A DNA stretch of 64,000 nt from Clostridia bacterium (GTDB lineage: Bacteria; Bacillota; Clostridia; Oscillospirales; CAG-272), in the NCBI GenBank assembly GCA_017481495.1, contig JAFUPC010000093.1, positions 46,369 through 110,368 on the forward strand, given 5' to 3'. Shown one piece after another: positions 53,371 to 61,850 of this stretch; the first letter of the stretch is position 1, and every line of letters begins with the position of its first letter. The position numbers and the translations under genes were made by a program. Below the pieces are notes generated by a model. That model did no database searches. It worked only from the letters and a program-made list of their open reading frames with translations, and was not told the origin of the DNA.

Positions 53371-54117
53371 ATGGTCGATATTCACACCCACATCCTGCCG
53401 GGTGCGGACGACGGTGCGCATGACATGGAGGAAAGTGTCGAAATGGCGCGCGCGGCGTATGAGAGCGGAACGGAATATCTTGTCCTGACACCGCACGTTG
53501 GTGCGCCGGGACTGCCGCACAATTACTGGAGCCGGGAAATGCACCGGCGTTATGCGGACTTCTGGCGGGCACTTCACGCCGCAGGCATTCCTCTGCGCAT
53601 CGGGTACGGGGCGGAGATCTATTACACATCGGAAATGCCCGATCGGCTGAACGCGGGACAGCTTCTGCCGCTTGCCGGGTCGCAGTATCTCCTGATCGAA
53701 TTTCCGTTTGATGTCCGGCCGGAGACAGTGCGCGATGCGCTGTCCTGTGTCAACGATGCGGGGCTGACCCCTGTGCTTGCGCATCCGGAACGCTACCGCA
53801 TGACCGCGCGCGACCCGCGTGCCATCTACGACTGGGTGAAAAGCGGCTGTGTCATGCAGGTGAACAAGGACTCTCTGCTCGGTGCGTTCGGGCACGAGAT
53901 CTGCGACACTGCGCATATGCTCCTCTCGCACGGGCTTATCCACTGTGCCGCAAGCGATGCGCATCATTCCGACTACCGCACGCCGAAGCTCGACACCCTC
54001 CACCGTTATCTGACGCAGATCGCCGGCGAGCGGTGCGCCGATCTGCTTCTGAAGATCAATCCGGGACATCTTCTGCGCGGAGAGCGGCCGGAGCAGGGGG
54101 AGATCATTCCGTTTTGA
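53371..54117 (+). CDS. CpsB-type PHP-domain protein tyrosine phosphatase
   Basis: The 248-residue protein has the PHP metal motifs DIHTHILPGADDG (His5, His7), LTPHVG, VLAHPERY near 142, and SDAHHSDYRTPKL near 207. Proteins like this (CpsB/YwqE) dephosphorylate the tyrosine cluster of BY-kinases. Start ATG 53371 follows GGAAGGGAG. Two BY-kinases lie downstream in the same direction, so it is probably their phosphatase. Start and length are standard. Confidence 0.88.
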   Translation: MVDIHTHILPGADDGAHDMEESVEMARAAYESGTEYLVLTPHVGAPGLPHNYWSREMHRRYADFWRALHAAGIPLRIGYGAEIYYTSEMPDRLNAGQLLPLAGSQYLLIEFPFDVRPETVRDALSCVNDAGLTPVLAHPERYRMTARDPRAIYDWVKSGCVMQVNKDSLLGAFGHEICDTAHMLLSHGLIHCAASDAHHSDYRTPKLDTLHRYLTQIAGERCADLLLKINPGHLLRGERPEQGEIIPF

Positions 54118-54279
54118 AGTCTGAAAATAAATTTTCAGACGGGTTTTGTGGCTTTCTTTGCACTTCATGCAAAGATTTTGCTACGCAAAACCACCCACAA
54201 TTCCCCAAGAAAGGAAGCTTTCGCACAGCGAAAGTTATGGTCATAAAATGAAACGAAACACCCGAAAGGAACCGATACC

Positions 54280-55137
54280 GTGTCATTTTTGAAATATGTA
54301 AACAAACCGCTTCTGGCGGTCTTCTGTCTCTGCCTGTGCGTGTTCTGCGGCTATTACTTTTTTGCAGGAAACGATGGCGCGGGCGATGCCGATGTTCCCG
54401 TGCTGACGATTGCGGGCGGCAATCCCGATGCGGGTGAAGAACCGTGGCTCATTTCCTCCTCCGTGGGAGAGGAGGCACTCCTGTCCGGTGTCACTGCGCA
54501 GGACGGAAAAGACGGCGACCTGACTGCATCCGTGGTGCTGGAATCCGTTTCCGCGTTTGATGCGGACAACGTGCGCACCGTGACCTATGCGGTCTGCGAC
54601 AGCGACGGCAACGTGACCAAGGGCAAACGCCGCATCGCCTACACCGATTATACCGGCCCGAAATTTTCGCTTTCCGAGGGTCTGCGTTACACCACGATGA
54701 ATTTAAGCGACGCTGTTTCCGCGGTGGGTGCTGTTGACGTGCTGGACGGCGATCTGTCGGAGCATATCCGCATTGACAATTATGTGCTTGGCGCGACGGA
54801 GCTGGGCGCGTGCGAGATGACTTTGAGCGTTGCCAATTCCGCGCAGACGACCTCCCGCGTGACCATTTACATTCCCGTTGTGTCGTCGCTGTCGTCCGTG
54901 CCGTATGTCACGCTGTCCGATTACATCGTTTATGCCGCGCGCGGTGTGGCATTTTCGCCAAAAGACCTGATTCTGTCCGTATCTTCCGCCATTCCGGGGG
55001 AAACATTGTCCCCGGCGGACGTGACTGTTCACACCGACCTTGATATGGAGACTGCTGGGCAGTATATCGTTTCGTATACCGTCAAAAACAGCGCGGGCGT
55101 GACGGGGACGACATATCTGACTGTTGTCGTGGAATGA
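54280..55137 (+). CDS. Membrane-anchored protein with two Ig-like (DUF5011-type) domains
   Basis: The 285-residue protein has an N-terminal hydrophobic anchor (about 10-30) and an extracytoplasmic part with two or three repeats. VTAQDGKDGDLTASVVLES and VDVLDGDLSEHIRIDNYVL carry the DUF5011-like GDLT/GDLS signature, and a closing strand set holds YIVSYTVKNSAGVTG. It starts at GTG 54280 behind GAAAGGAACC. It lies between the phosphatase and the BY-kinases, so it may be a scaffold on the outer membrane face. The 162-base gap before it holds stem-loops, including GTCTGAAAAT and its complement at 54120-54141. Confidence 0.75.
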   Translation: MSFLKYVNKPLLAVFCLCLCVFCGYYFFAGNDGAGDADVPVLTIAGGNPDAGEEPWLISSSVGEEALLSGVTAQDGKDGDLTASVVLESVSAFDADNVRTVTYAVCDSDGNVTKGKRRIAYTDYTGPKFSLSEGLRYTTMNLSDAVSAVGAVDVLDGDLSEHIRIDNYVLGATELGACEMTLSVANSAQTTSRVTIYIPVVSSLSSVPYVTLSDYIVYAARGVAFSPKDLILSVSSAIPGETLSPADVTVHTDLDMETAGQYIVSYTVKNSAGVTGTTYLTVVVE

Positions 55138-55148
55138 GAGGGAACCCG

Positions 55149-55703
55149 ATGATACATCCTGTCATTGAGACCGTCGTCCGCCGGATGGGGGAATGCGGTC
55201 TGCATTTTGCATCACCGCCGCTTGTCATCGGCGGCATGGCGATGGAATATTACGGTCTGCGAAAATCCGGCGCGGACATCGACCTTGTGATCTCCGCCGG
55301 GGATTATGACCGGCTCGCCGCAGCTTATCCCGATGCCCGCAAGGACATTTACGGCGACATGGGTGTCGTGATCGCGGAATTTGAGATCTGGCGCAGCATC
55401 GCTCTGCTGGATTATGCGTTTCTGAAAGAGGATGCGGTTGACTGCGGTGATGTTCTGATGGTCTCGCCGGACAGACTGCTTCTCATGCGTGTCTGCGCGA
55501 TGGAGGTCGAAAAGTACCGCCGTGACCTGGAACTTGTCAAAAACTGGTATTACGAACATCACCGCAACCCTGCATTTCTTGCGGAAGCGGAAACACATAT
55601 CCCGGATTACGAAAAATATCACGGTGTCATCCTCGGCGGTGCTTATGAAGCATCCCGTCATGACAATACCGGAACAGGAAAGGAGACGAAACCGGCAGAA
55701 TGA
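55149..55703 (+). CDS. Nucleotidyltransferase-fold protein
   Basis: The 184-residue protein opens with VIGGMAMEYYGLRKSGADIDLVIS, the GG...DxD pattern of the nucleotidyltransferase (AbiEii/DUF6036-like) fold; the Asp pair is at about residues 42-44. The C-terminal part is helical with EVEKYRRDLELVKNW. Such proteins can be toxins or antitoxins or act on sugars. GAGAGGGA precedes ATG 55149, better than an ATG at 55134. It overlaps the first BY-kinase by four bases, which ties it to the exopolysaccharide module. Confidence 0.7.
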   Translation: MIHPVIETVVRRMGECGLHFASPPLVIGGMAMEYYGLRKSGADIDLVISAGDYDRLAAAYPDARKDIYGDMGVVIAEFEIWRSIALLDYAFLKEDAVDCGDVLMVSPDRLLLMRVCAMEVEKYRRDLELVKNWYYEHHRNPAFLAEAETHIPDYEKYHGVILGGAYEASRHDNTGTGKETKPAE

Positions 55704-57247
55704 AAGAAATCCGCTTATCCGACCTCAATTTCCATTACCTCATCCGCGATGTCCTGCGGCAGTGGGTGAATATCCTGCTCATCGCCGGGATACTCGGCAT
55801 GGGCGCGTATCTGTACAAGGATGTGACCTATACACCCGTCTACTCGACGACCGCGACCCTGCTCGTCTCCGTGCGCGGTTCCGTCAACAACGCCTACAAC
55901 AACCTCTCTGCCGCCATTGACCTGGCAGAAACCGCTGATGAACTCTTGACCAGCGATGCGATGGGCGCGGTCGTTGCCGCCGATATGGGACTGTCGTCCA
56001 TGCCCGGCATGGTGTCCGTCTCCGTTGTGCCGGATACCAACCTGCTGACGCTGTATGTCACCGCATCCTCCCCGAAAACCGCATATGACCTGATCGGTAC
56101 CGTGCTTGACAATTTCTTTGAGATCCAGTCGCTTGTCGCGGAAAATGCCATCGTCACCGTCTACGATGCGCCCCGGATGCCGGAATTTCCGACTGGGAGC
56201 GCGGGTGCCGGTCACGCGGCAAAGCTCGGATTTGTGCTCGGCGGCATTCTTGGGGTGGGGCTTGCGGTGTTTGCCGCGCTGATGCGCGACACGGTGCGTA
56301 CCCGGCGGGATCTGCGCCGCGTGATGCACGAGGACGTGCTCGGCACGATCCCCGAAGAACGTCTGGGCGGCTCGCTTGTCCAGCGCATCCGGGCAACGAT
56401 TTTTCCGGGAAAAGCGGCGCAGAAGCCGAAGCTCATATCAGATCTTACGACCGGGTTTGCCTACACGGAATCCGTTCTGCGGCTCCGCGCGGTTCTGGAA
56501 CGCGACCGCGAAAAGCACGGACACAAAATTTACATGGTCACCAGCACGACCGAAAACGAGGGCAAATCGACGGTCAGTGCCAATCTCGCCATTGCCCTTG
56601 CCAAAAAACACGAAAACATCCTGCTCATCGACGCCGATCTGCGCAATCCGACCCAGTACCGTCTGTTCGGTGATGCGGAACCGGACTTCCACCACTCCGA
56701 CGGTGTGCGCACCGACCCCAAGCTGGAACCGTGGAAGCTGTACCAGAGTACGACCACAGGCGTGTTCTTACTGTTCACGGACACCCCGACACCCGGAGTT
56801 GGCGATCTTATCAGCTCCGACCGCATCCGGCACCTGTGCAGCGTCATCGGCGACCTGTTTGATTACATTCTCATTGACACGCCGCCTGCGGGTATCTTTG
56901 CCGATGCGCAAGAAATCGCCGATATGGCAGATGCGACATTGCTTGTCGTCAGGGAAAACTGCGCACCGCTTGACGACCTGCGCGCGACCGTTACCCGTCT
57001 CCGCACGGCGAAAGCACCCCTGCTCGGCACAATCTACAACCGCGAATACCGCTCCCGCACCGCATATGGTTACGGATACGGTTACGGTTATGGCTACGGT
57101 TATGGAAATGCAGGCGCGAAAAAATACGGTTCGGGTACAGGCTACGGTTACGGTTATGGTGACAGCCGCGCCACCGCAACGCATACGACCGCCGGAACAT
57201 ATCCGGCTGACGGAAACATAACCATGAAAGGAGGAACACCGTCATGA
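55700..57247 (+). CDS. Wzc-like polysaccharide co-polymerase and tyrosine kinase 1
   Basis: The 515-residue protein has a Wzz-type chain-length domain with two membrane helices (about 22-39 and 177-194). The BY-kinase domain follows, with Walker A STTENEGKST (282-291), Walker A' ILLIDADLRNP (307-317) and Walker B YILIDTPP near 396. The C-terminal tail has Tyr-Gly repeats, the usual autophosphorylation cluster. In most Firmicutes the co-polymerase and kinase are split; here they are fused, as in Proteobacteria. It overlaps the next kinase gene by four bases. Confidence 0.88.
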   Translation: MKEIRLSDLNFHYLIRDVLRQWVNILLIAGILGMGAYLYKDVTYTPVYSTTATLLVSVRGSVNNAYNNLSAAIDLAETADELLTSDAMGAVVAADMGLSSMPGMVSVSVVPDTNLLTLYVTASSPKTAYDLIGTVLDNFFEIQSLVAENAIVTVYDAPRMPEFPTGSAGAGHAAKLGFVLGGILGVGLAVFAALMRDTVRTRRDLRRVMHEDVLGTIPEERLGGSLVQRIRATIFPGKAAQKPKLISDLTTGFAYTESVLRLRAVLERDREKHGHKIYMVTSTTENEGKSTVSANLAIALAKKHENILLIDADLRNPTQYRLFGDAEPDFHHSDGVRTDPKLEPWKLYQSTTTGVFLLFTDTPTPGVGDLISSDRIRHLCSVIGDLFDYILIDTPPAGIFADAQEIADMADATLLVVRENCAPLDDLRATVTRLRTAKAPLLGTIYNREYRSRTAYGYGYGYGYGYGYGNAGAKKYGSGTGYGYGYGDSRATATHTTAGTYPADGNITMKGGTPS

Positions 57248-58836
57248 CCGGAAACGAACGCCAGAGAGGCCGCACCCGCGCAGAGAATGCAGATTCTTAC
57301 ATGGGAACGGGCGGCAGAATGAAAACGGACACGGCATCCTCCGCACCCGACACGGAGAATCCTCCGCAGCTGATCGACCTTGGTTTGCTGTTTTATCATA
57401 TCCGCTCCGCATTCCGCCGGTTCTATTTTATGATTCTCATCCTGTGCAGTCTGTGCGCAGGGGTGATGTGCGTACACGAAGTGACCTCCTACACGCCGAG
57501 TTACAAGTGTGAAACCATCATGACCGTCAGCGTGGACGTCTCCGCTACCACGAATTTCTACAATATCACCACAGCAAGGCAGATGGCGGCATCCTTTCCG
57601 TCCATTCTGTCATCGTCTCAACTGATGGACCTCATCCGGGACGATCTCGGCATCGACACGCTCGGTGCATCCGTGAGCGCCTCTGCCGTTGAGGACACCA
57701 ATCTGATCACTCTGACCGTAAAAAGCGAGGATGCGAAGCGGGCATATGACGTGATGCAGTCCACCCTGCGGCTGTATCCGGAGATCGCCGAAATGGTCAT
57801 CGGTGCGACCCAGCTGCACCTCATCACGGAGCCGGCACTGCCGACGGTGCCGGAAAATGCAATGGACATCCGAGGCGCGGCGGTAAAGGGCATTATTGCC
57901 GGCGCGGCGCTGTTCTGCGCGATGCTCGTATTGTACGCGGTGCTTGACCTGACCATTGTCAATGCGCAGGGGATTGAGGACAAACTGCACGGCAAGTGTC
58001 TTGCCCGCATCCCGACCGCGATGCCTGCCGACCGGAATATGCGCAAGGAAAGCGGCATCTACGATTTGCGGGAGCCGTATCTGAATCCCACGTTTTATGA
58101 AGCGATGCGCACCCTGCGGCATGATGTGAAGCGGCTCTGCGCCGCGGTGCCGTCCCGCACCCGAAAGGTCGGCGCACAAACCGGCGTGCCCGGCACGCCC
58201 GGCACATCTTCCGTCCGGGACGCCGCGGACGGCGCGAAGGTCATCATGCTGACCTCCACCTCCGGAAACGAGGGCAAATCGACGGTATCCATCAATCTCG
58301 GTCTGTCGCTTGCCGCCTCCGGAGCAAAGGTTCTGCTCATCGACTGCGACCTGCGCAAGCCGGCACTCAAAAGCCATCTCGGCTATCAGGGAAAAACGCC
58401 CGGACTTGCCGCTGTGCTCCGCCGCAAGGTTTCTCTGCGCGATGCCATCGGCGTTCTGCCGGGAAGCACGCTCCACGTCCTCCTGTCCGAATCCTATACG
58501 CCCAACGCCGCGGAGCTGTTCGGCACGGACAACCTGGATACGCTTCTTGCTTCTTTGCGCGGGGTGTACGATTACATTCTGCTCGATACTGCGCCTGTCG
58601 CGCTCGTTTCCGATACGACAGCACTTGCCCGCAGTGCGGATGCGATTCTCTACATTATAAGACAGGACTATGTGTTCACGTCCCGCATCTACGATGCGGT
58701 GCATCAGCTGTCCGCCGCCGGAACGGAAATGCTCGGATTCGTGCTCAATATCACGGACAAAGGCAGTATGTCTGCGAAATATGGGTATGGGTACGGATAC
58801 GGAAAGTACGGAAAGTACAGTAAATATGGGAAGTAA
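57244..58836 (+). CDS. Wzc-like polysaccharide co-polymerase and tyrosine kinase 2
   Basis: The 530-residue protein repeats the fused arrangement: an N-terminal cytosolic extension, membrane helices near 60-78 and 212-232 around a Wzz-type domain, Walker A SGNEGKST (340-347), Walker A' VLLIDCDLRKP, Walker B YILLDTAP near 435, and a short Tyr/Gly/Lys tail ending SKYGK. Paired kinases may work on different chain lengths or form mixed complexes. It is the last gene of the module; a repeat follows. Confidence 0.88.
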   Translation: MTGNERQRGRTRAENADSYMGTGGRMKTDTASSAPDTENPPQLIDLGLLFYHIRSAFRRFYFMILILCSLCAGVMCVHEVTSYTPSYKCETIMTVSVDVSATTNFYNITTARQMAASFPSILSSSQLMDLIRDDLGIDTLGASVSASAVEDTNLITLTVKSEDAKRAYDVMQSTLRLYPEIAEMVIGATQLHLITEPALPTVPENAMDIRGAAVKGIIAGAALFCAMLVLYAVLDLTIVNAQGIEDKLHGKCLARIPTAMPADRNMRKESGIYDLREPYLNPTFYEAMRTLRHDVKRLCAAVPSRTRKVGAQTGVPGTPGTSSVRDAADGAKVIMLTSTSGNEGKSTVSINLGLSLAASGAKVLLIDCDLRKPALKSHLGYQGKTPGLAAVLRRKVSLRDAIGVLPGSTLHVLLSESYTPNAAELFGTDNLDTLLASLRGVYDYILLDTAPVALVSDTTALARSADAILYIIRQDYVFTSRIYDAVHQLSAAGTEMLGFVLNITDKGSMSAKYGYGYGYGKYGKYSKYGK

Positions 58837-58875
58837 CGGATAAATAACAGATAAATTCAGGAGGATGACATTTGC

Positions 58876-59082
58876 TATGTGTGTAGGGGAGCCTATTAGG
58901 CTCCCGCAGATCTGAAAATTTTTCGCACCATGAAAGATTTATCATATGTCACCGCGTAGCGGTGACGATCACCGTTGCACGGTGATCGCGGGCGAAAGGT
59001 TTCGCAAAGCGAAACCATGTTGCTGCCCCTACAAACACAGAGAAAGACGTGCCTCAATCCTTAAGTTGACAGCATTACCCTC
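58876..59082. repeat. Long copy of repeat family A with nested hairpins
   Basis: TGTGTGTAGGGGAGCCTATT begins the element. Inside are CACCGCGTAGCGGTG, ATCACCGTTGCACGGTGAT and GGTTTCGCAAAGCGAAACC hairpins, then CTGCCCCTACAAACACAGAG. The end CTTAAGTTGACAGCATTACC matches 8.2 kb and, reversed, 50.3 kb. It lies in a 284-base gap with no gene. Confidence 0.8.
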
Positions 59083-59120
59083 TCACCACCCCACTCCACC
59101 ACCAAAGAAAGGACCCCCTC

Positions 59121-60566
59121 ATGCCCGCACAGACCCAAGCAAACGAAAAATTCATCCGCATGACAACGGAGCCGATTAAGCCGCTCGTTCTGCGGCTTGC
59201 CGTGCCGACAATCATTTCGATGCTCGTCACCACCTTTTACAACCTGGTCGATACGCTGTTCGTCCGACAGCTTGCCAATGATTCGATGGTCGCGGCGGTC
59301 GGCGTGGCACTCCCCCTGATGTCCATCATCCAGGCATTCGGCTTCTTCTGCGGACACGGCTCAGGCAACTATATCTCCCGCGCACTCGGACGGCAGGATG
59401 CAAAGGATGCGGAAACGATGGCATCCACAGGCTTTTTTTATGCGGTGCTGTCGGGACTTGTTATCGGCGTTGTGGGGCTGTGCTTCACCCGTCCGCTTGC
59501 CGTTCTGCTCGGTGCGAAAACCGATGCAACGATCGCGGCGACCGTGGACTATATGCGCTGGATCCTCGTCGCGTGTCCGTTCATGACGGGTGCTGTTGTC
59601 ATCAACAACCAGCTGCGGATGCAGGGAAACGCGATGTTTGCAATGGTCGGTCTGACCGCGGGTGCGGTATTCAATCTGATTCTTGACCCGCTGTTCATTT
59701 ATGCGCCGGGCGACGTCATCTTCGGCGGCATGATCACGATGCCCATCGGTGCGGGTATGGGCGTTGCAGGTGCGGCGCTGGCAACGGGAATCAGCCAGAT
59801 ATTGAGCTTCGTTCTTCTGTGCATCGGACTGTACAAAAGCGATGCCATCCGCATCCAGCCGAATCGCATTGATCTGCGGTATTTCTCCGGCATTGTGCAG
59901 GGCGGTCTGCCCTCCCTTGCAAGACAGGGACTGGCAAGCGTTTCCACCGCCTGCTTAAACCACGCGGTCGGACTGTTTCTGCTGGACGGCGTGACCATTG
60001 ATGCGGTGCAGGCGGCGATGACCGGCGTTTCCAAAATCACGATGTTCCTCTCCTCCGCGCTCATCGGCTTCGGACAGGGCTTTCAGCCGGTCTGCGGCTT
60101 CAATTACGGCGCAAAACGGTATGACCGCGTGCTGGAAGCGTATTTCTTCTGCGTTAAGGTCTCCGCCGCAGCACTTACCGTGCTTGCCGCGCTGTTCTTC
60201 GTGTTTGCAAAACCCATCACGGGTGCTGTCGCCGGAAGTACGCCGCTGTCGGCGGAAATCGCCGCGTACACGTTCCGCGCACAGCTCGTCGTGATGCCGC
60301 TTCTGTCGTGGACCGTCATGTGCAATATGATGCTGCAGAACATCGGCATGACCGTCCGTGCGACGATTGTCGCCATGACACGCCAAGGGCTTGTCTTCAT
60401 TCCGATGGTCTTTTTAATGCCGCTCATCACACGCGCGCTTGTGGGCGATGCGCTCCCTGGTCTTGAGCTTGCGCAAATGATGGCGGACATCCTGTCGTTC
60501 TTTATCGCACTGCCCATTGGACTTGGGGTCGTGCGTGAACTGAAGATGAAAATCAAAGATTCATAA
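59121..60566 (+). CDS. MATE-family efflux transporter
   Basis: The 481-residue protein has twelve hydrophobic segments in two halves and MATE signatures: PLVLRLAVPTIISMLVTTFY at the start, FFCGHGSGNYISRALGR, and GFGQGFQPVCGFNYGAKRYD at the start of the second half. It is a Na+- or H+-coupled exporter of drugs or metabolites. AAAGGA precedes the ATG. It is followed by two glycosidase genes with short gaps, so they may share transcription. Confidence 0.9.
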   Translation: MPAQTQANEKFIRMTTEPIKPLVLRLAVPTIISMLVTTFYNLVDTLFVRQLANDSMVAAVGVALPLMSIIQAFGFFCGHGSGNYISRALGRQDAKDAETMASTGFFYAVLSGLVIGVVGLCFTRPLAVLLGAKTDATIAATVDYMRWILVACPFMTGAVVINNQLRMQGNAMFAMVGLTAGAVFNLILDPLFIYAPGDVIFGGMITMPIGAGMGVAGAALATGISQILSFVLLCIGLYKSDAIRIQPNRIDLRYFSGIVQGGLPSLARQGLASVSTACLNHAVGLFLLDGVTIDAVQAAMTGVSKITMFLSSALIGFGQGFQPVCGFNYGAKRYDRVLEAYFFCVKVSAAALTVLAALFFVFAKPITGAVAGSTPLSAEIAAYTFRAQLVVMPLLSWTVMCNMMLQNIGMTVRATIVAMTRQGLVFIPMVFLMPLITRALVGDALPGLELAQMMADILSFFIALPIGLGVVRELKMKIKDS

Positions 60567-60583
60567 AAGGAGGTTTTATTCCT

Positions 60584-61795
60584 ATGACGGAATATCCTAG
60601 CCCGACAAAAGAGGTTCTGCACGAGCAGAAAGAGCGCATTCTCGCGCGCATTTATGATCACCATCTGCGGCGGTGGGGTGGATCGGAGGGCAATGTCTTT
60701 TTCATCTCCGACACCTATCCCGGTGTCTGGACGGAACATCTTTACGACGGTGTTTCGTGGGCGGATTATATGCCGGACGAGCACGACGTTTCCAAAAACC
60801 ACATCCGGCTGTTCTTGTCAAAGCAGACGGCGGCGGGGCAGATTCCCTGCTACATCTGGGCAAACGAGGTCGGCTACGGTCAGACACAGGAATGCGTGTC
60901 CGTGGGCAGTGTCTGCCTGGAAGCCATCGCACAGAATCCAGACGATGGTGCGTTCCTCACCGAATGCTACGACGCGGTCTCCCGCTGGGTCGGCTGGCTT
61001 TATGACAAGCGTATGACGATGAAAACGGGACTCATCGAAATGTTCTGCGGCTATGACACGGGTCACGACAACTCCGCGCGCCTTGCGTGGGACGGATTCA
61101 AACATCACGGAAACCACACGGTAAACGGTGTCAGACAGGATGCCGATGTCCCACCGACCGACTCCGATGTCCTGCCAATGCTCGCGCCCGACATGAATGC
61201 GTGCTTCTACGGCAACCACATGGCACTTGCGAAAATGGCGGAGCTGCTCGGAAAACCGGGGGAAGCTGCTGACTGGCGGGAAAAAGGGGGAGCTGTCCGC
61301 CGCCGGATGTTTGAGCTTCTCTGGGACGAGAATGACCAGTTCTTCTACGACGTTGACAAGCACGGGGAAATGCGGAAGATCCGCTCCATCTCCATTACGA
61401 ACGTGATCTCCGAGGGCGTCATGGAACCGACACTGGCAAACAAAGTCTTTGACCGTTATCTCCACAACGAAAACGAATTCTGGACGCCGTACCCGTTTCC
61501 CGCCGTCTCTTCCGCCGACCCGCACTGGGTACAGAATCTCCCCGGAAACTCGTGGGGGTTCTATTCCCAGGGTCTGACTGCCCTGCGCTCCATGCGCTGG
61601 ATGCCCGCGCTCGGCCGCACCGCCGAAATGGAAGAGCTGATGCGCCGCTGGGTCTCCGCGTGGTCGCACAGTGAAACGACTCAGTTCGGTCAGGAACTGC
61701 ACCCCCTCACCGGCAAACCGTCGCAGTGCTCGCAGTGGTATTCGTCGTGTATGCTGTATTTTCTGCATTCGATTAGGAGACTGTATGGGGTGTAA
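60584..61795 (+). CDS. MGH1/GH63-type glycoside hydrolase
   Basis: The 403-residue protein looks like a single (alpha/alpha)6 barrel. VFFISDTYPGVWTEHLYDGVSW, IEMFCGYDTGHDNSARL with a probable acid Asp, PDMNACFYGNHMALAKMAELLG and the later NSWGFYSQGLTALRSMRWM with TTQFGQELHPLTGKPSQCSQ match the GH63/trehalase-like mannosylglycerate-hydrolase type. No signal peptide, so cytosolic. AAAGGAGG precedes ATG. It is 18 bases after the MATE gene, so the two are co-transcribed. Substrate not determined. Confidence 0.78.
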   Translation: MTEYPSPTKEVLHEQKERILARIYDHHLRRWGGSEGNVFFISDTYPGVWTEHLYDGVSWADYMPDEHDVSKNHIRLFLSKQTAAGQIPCYIWANEVGYGQTQECVSVGSVCLEAIAQNPDDGAFLTECYDAVSRWVGWLYDKRMTMKTGLIEMFCGYDTGHDNSARLAWDGFKHHGNHTVNGVRQDADVPPTDSDVLPMLAPDMNACFYGNHMALAKMAELLGKPGEAADWREKGGAVRRRMFELLWDENDQFFYDVDKHGEMRKIRSISITNVISEGVMEPTLANKVFDRYLHNENEFWTPYPFPAVSSADPHWVQNLPGNSWGFYSQGLTALRSMRWMPALGRTAEMEELMRRWVSAWSHSETTQFGQELHPLTGKPSQCSQWYSSCMLYFLHSIRRLYGV

Positions 61796-61850
61796 ATGAC
61801 CATACCGCCATCATCCTCCATTTCCATCCCATCGAAAGGATGTTAATATC

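Noticed and set aside
57060..57165. Tyr-Gly codon repeats as a CRISPR-like or tandem DNA repeat
   Set aside because: They are in frame at the end of a BY-kinase, where Tyr-rich tails are expected, and have no spacer structure.
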